Origin: JBGVSA01 sp041807905
GTDB lineage: Bacteria > Pseudomonadota > Gammaproteobacteria > Burkholderiales > Rhodocyclaceae
Reading direction: 5' to 3'
DNA length: 64,000 bases
Assembly: GCF_041807905.1 (NCBI RefSeq)
Contig: NZ_JBGVSA010000022.1
Coordinates: 1 to 64,000, forward strand
Below the pieces are notes generated by a model. The model saw nothing but the letters and a program-made list of their open reading frames with translations, did not search any database and had not been told where the DNA came from. Shown piece after piece: positions 63,346 through 64,000 of this stretch. Every line of letters begins with the position of its first letter. The stretch's first letter is position 1. The position numbers and the translations under genes are program-made.

Positions 63346-63471
63346 CGAAATTTCAAAAGGGTTTGCAAATGCTTGCAAAGCATTACAGCGGCCCAGAGAC
63401 CGCCCGCATAACGTTCTGTTCGTGGAGTTCAGCCTGATCGCAGGCCGACCAAGCCCCAGAGGAGAACAACA

Positions 63472-63798
63472 ATGCGTACATTCACCAAGGTTGCCGCCGC
63501 CGCGATCCTCGGTACCAGCACCCTGCTGCCGATGGCGGCTTTTGCCCATGACCGCGATCACGATCGCGGCCGTGGCCCGCGCTACGAGCGCTATGACCGC
63601 TACTATGGCGGCCCGCGCGTGGTCGAGCGCACGGTCGTCTATCGCCCGGCGCCGCCGGTGGTGTACCGCGAACGTATCTATCGCGAGCCGGTGGTGTACC
63701 AAGAGCCGGTATACGTGGCGCCCGTCGTGCCGGTGTATGGCCGCCCGGCGGTGACGATCGGCGTGAGTCTTCCACCGATCGTGATTCCGATACGCTAG
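63472..63798 (+). CDS. Small exported Tyr/Arg/Pro-rich protein
   Basis: 108 residues from ATG 63472 with AGAGGAGA seven bases upstream. Sec signal FTKVAAAAILGTSTLLPMAAFA with cleavage before HDRDHDRG. The mature part is low-complexity: a His/Asp/Arg patch, a PRYERYDRYYGGPRVVERTV stretch, PPVVYRERIYREP repeats and a C-terminal PPIVIPIR. Such proteins are common in Burkholderiales and may be envelope components; no function is known. A strong terminator follows. Confidence 0.8.
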   Translation: MRTFTKVAAAAILGTSTLLPMAAFAHDRDHDRGRGPRYERYDRYYGGPRVVERTVVYRPAPPVVYRERIYREPVVYQEPVYVAPVVPVYGRPAVTIGVSLPPIVIPIR

Positions 63799-63811
63799 GC
63801 GCGCGAACGAC

Positions 63812-63836
63812 AAAACCCCGGCATGCCGGGGTTTTT
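63812..63836. terminator. Bidirectional intrinsic terminator
   Basis: AAAACCCCGGCA / TGCCGGGGTTTT, a perfect 24-base palindrome with A and T ends, between the small exported protein gene and the convergent PEP-CTERM gene. Confidence 0.88.
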
Positions 63837-63852
63837 CACGTCCAGCGGCGTT

Positions 63853-64000
63853 TCAGGCACGTCGACGCCAACGCCCCGCCAGCAGGCCAAGCGCGCAAGC
63901 CACCAATGCCAGCGATGCCGGCTCCGGCACGCTGTTGGCCAGCCCGACGACCGAAGCGCCGCTGATGGTCAGTTGATAGGGCAGCGCAGTCGCATTGACG
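63853..64000 (-). CDS. PEP-CTERM sorting-domain protein, C-terminal fragment
   Basis: Reading the minus strand from the window edge, 48 residues are visible before TGA at 63855-63853. The end is VPEPASLALVACALGLLAGR followed by WRRRA: a VPEP motif, a hydrophobic helix and an arginine cluster, which is the PEP-CTERM exosortase signal. The protein is exported, anchored and released by an EpsH/XrtA-type exosortase that must be encoded elsewhere. The N-terminal part is outside the window, so the type of protein cannot be told. Confidence 0.85.
   Translation of the reverse strand, partial: VNATALPYQLTISGASVVGLANSVPEPASLALVACALGLLAGRWRRRA

Overview
The window is chromosomal DNA from a GC-rich betaproteobacterium, most likely Burkholderiales. 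This rests on the strong G/C third-position bias, the grpE-dnaK-dnaJ order with sigma-32-type promoters, TRAP transport genes, a selD-mnmH pair, a fused QuiC-type dehydroshikimate dehydratase, an AP2-domain protein and a PEP-CTERM tail. I cannot name the species. I see no insertion sequence, prophage, integrase or CRISPR array. The content looks like core plus lineage-specific chromosome.

Layout. 1-2.6 kb: two tandem copies of a small exported protein gene, a MarR regulator and a Crp/Fnr regulator with a clear palindromic operator. 2.7-10.8 kb: an ABC exporter-like protein, a DUF72 protein, a UvrD-like helicase behind a LexA box, ferredoxin-NADP reductase, a YgjP-type peptidase and a nucleotide-carrier-like membrane protein. 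10.8-18.4 kb: a Tat-exported aldo/keto reductase, small proteins, a LysE exporter, a diguanylate cyclase, a PAP2 phosphatase lipoprotein with an autotransporter-type repeat, and wrbA. 18.4-20.8 kb: tRNA-Pro(GGG) and ppk1. 21.1-28.3 kb: a tight operon wecB-nfrB-nfrA-DUF4434, the N4-receptor type surface glycan system, behind an AT-rich leader. 28.5-32.9 kb: moeB, gltS, an AP2 protein and a Ser/Thr kinase with a cyclic-nucleotide-binding-like domain. 33.0-37.0 kb: grpE-dnaK-dnaJ. 37.0-45.4 kb: a polytopic membrane protein, then an operon running tetR, TRAP dctQ-dctM-dctP, shikimate/quinate dehydrogenase, quiC. 45.5-49.3 kb: selD-mnmH and cycA. 49.7-56.3 kb: a TPR/glycosyltransferase-9-like protein, a lipoprotein, darP-mog, pmbA and an orphan TRAP binding protein. 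56.3-64 kb: a methyltransferase, AI-2E-family protein, PEBP protein, metY, an epimerase, a YchJ protein, an MFS carrier, a small exported protein and the end of a PEP-CTERM protein.

How the genes work together. The clearest pathway units are: (1) the Nfr glycan operon, in which WecB makes UDP-ManNAc, NfrB is a membrane glycosyltransferase with c-di-GMP-type MshEN motifs, NfrA is the outer-membrane porin/TPR partner and the DUF4434 protein is a periplasmic glycan enzyme candidate; (2) an import-and-degrade unit for shikimate or quinate, which takes the substrate up by TRAP, oxidises it and dehydrates 3-dehydroshikimate to protocatechuate, under a TetR regulator with a perfect palindrome in the promoter region; (3) the selenophosphate and 2-selenouridine tRNA pair; (4) the heat-shock chaperone operon. 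All functions are read from sequence patterns and family knowledge; none was tested by a database search here.
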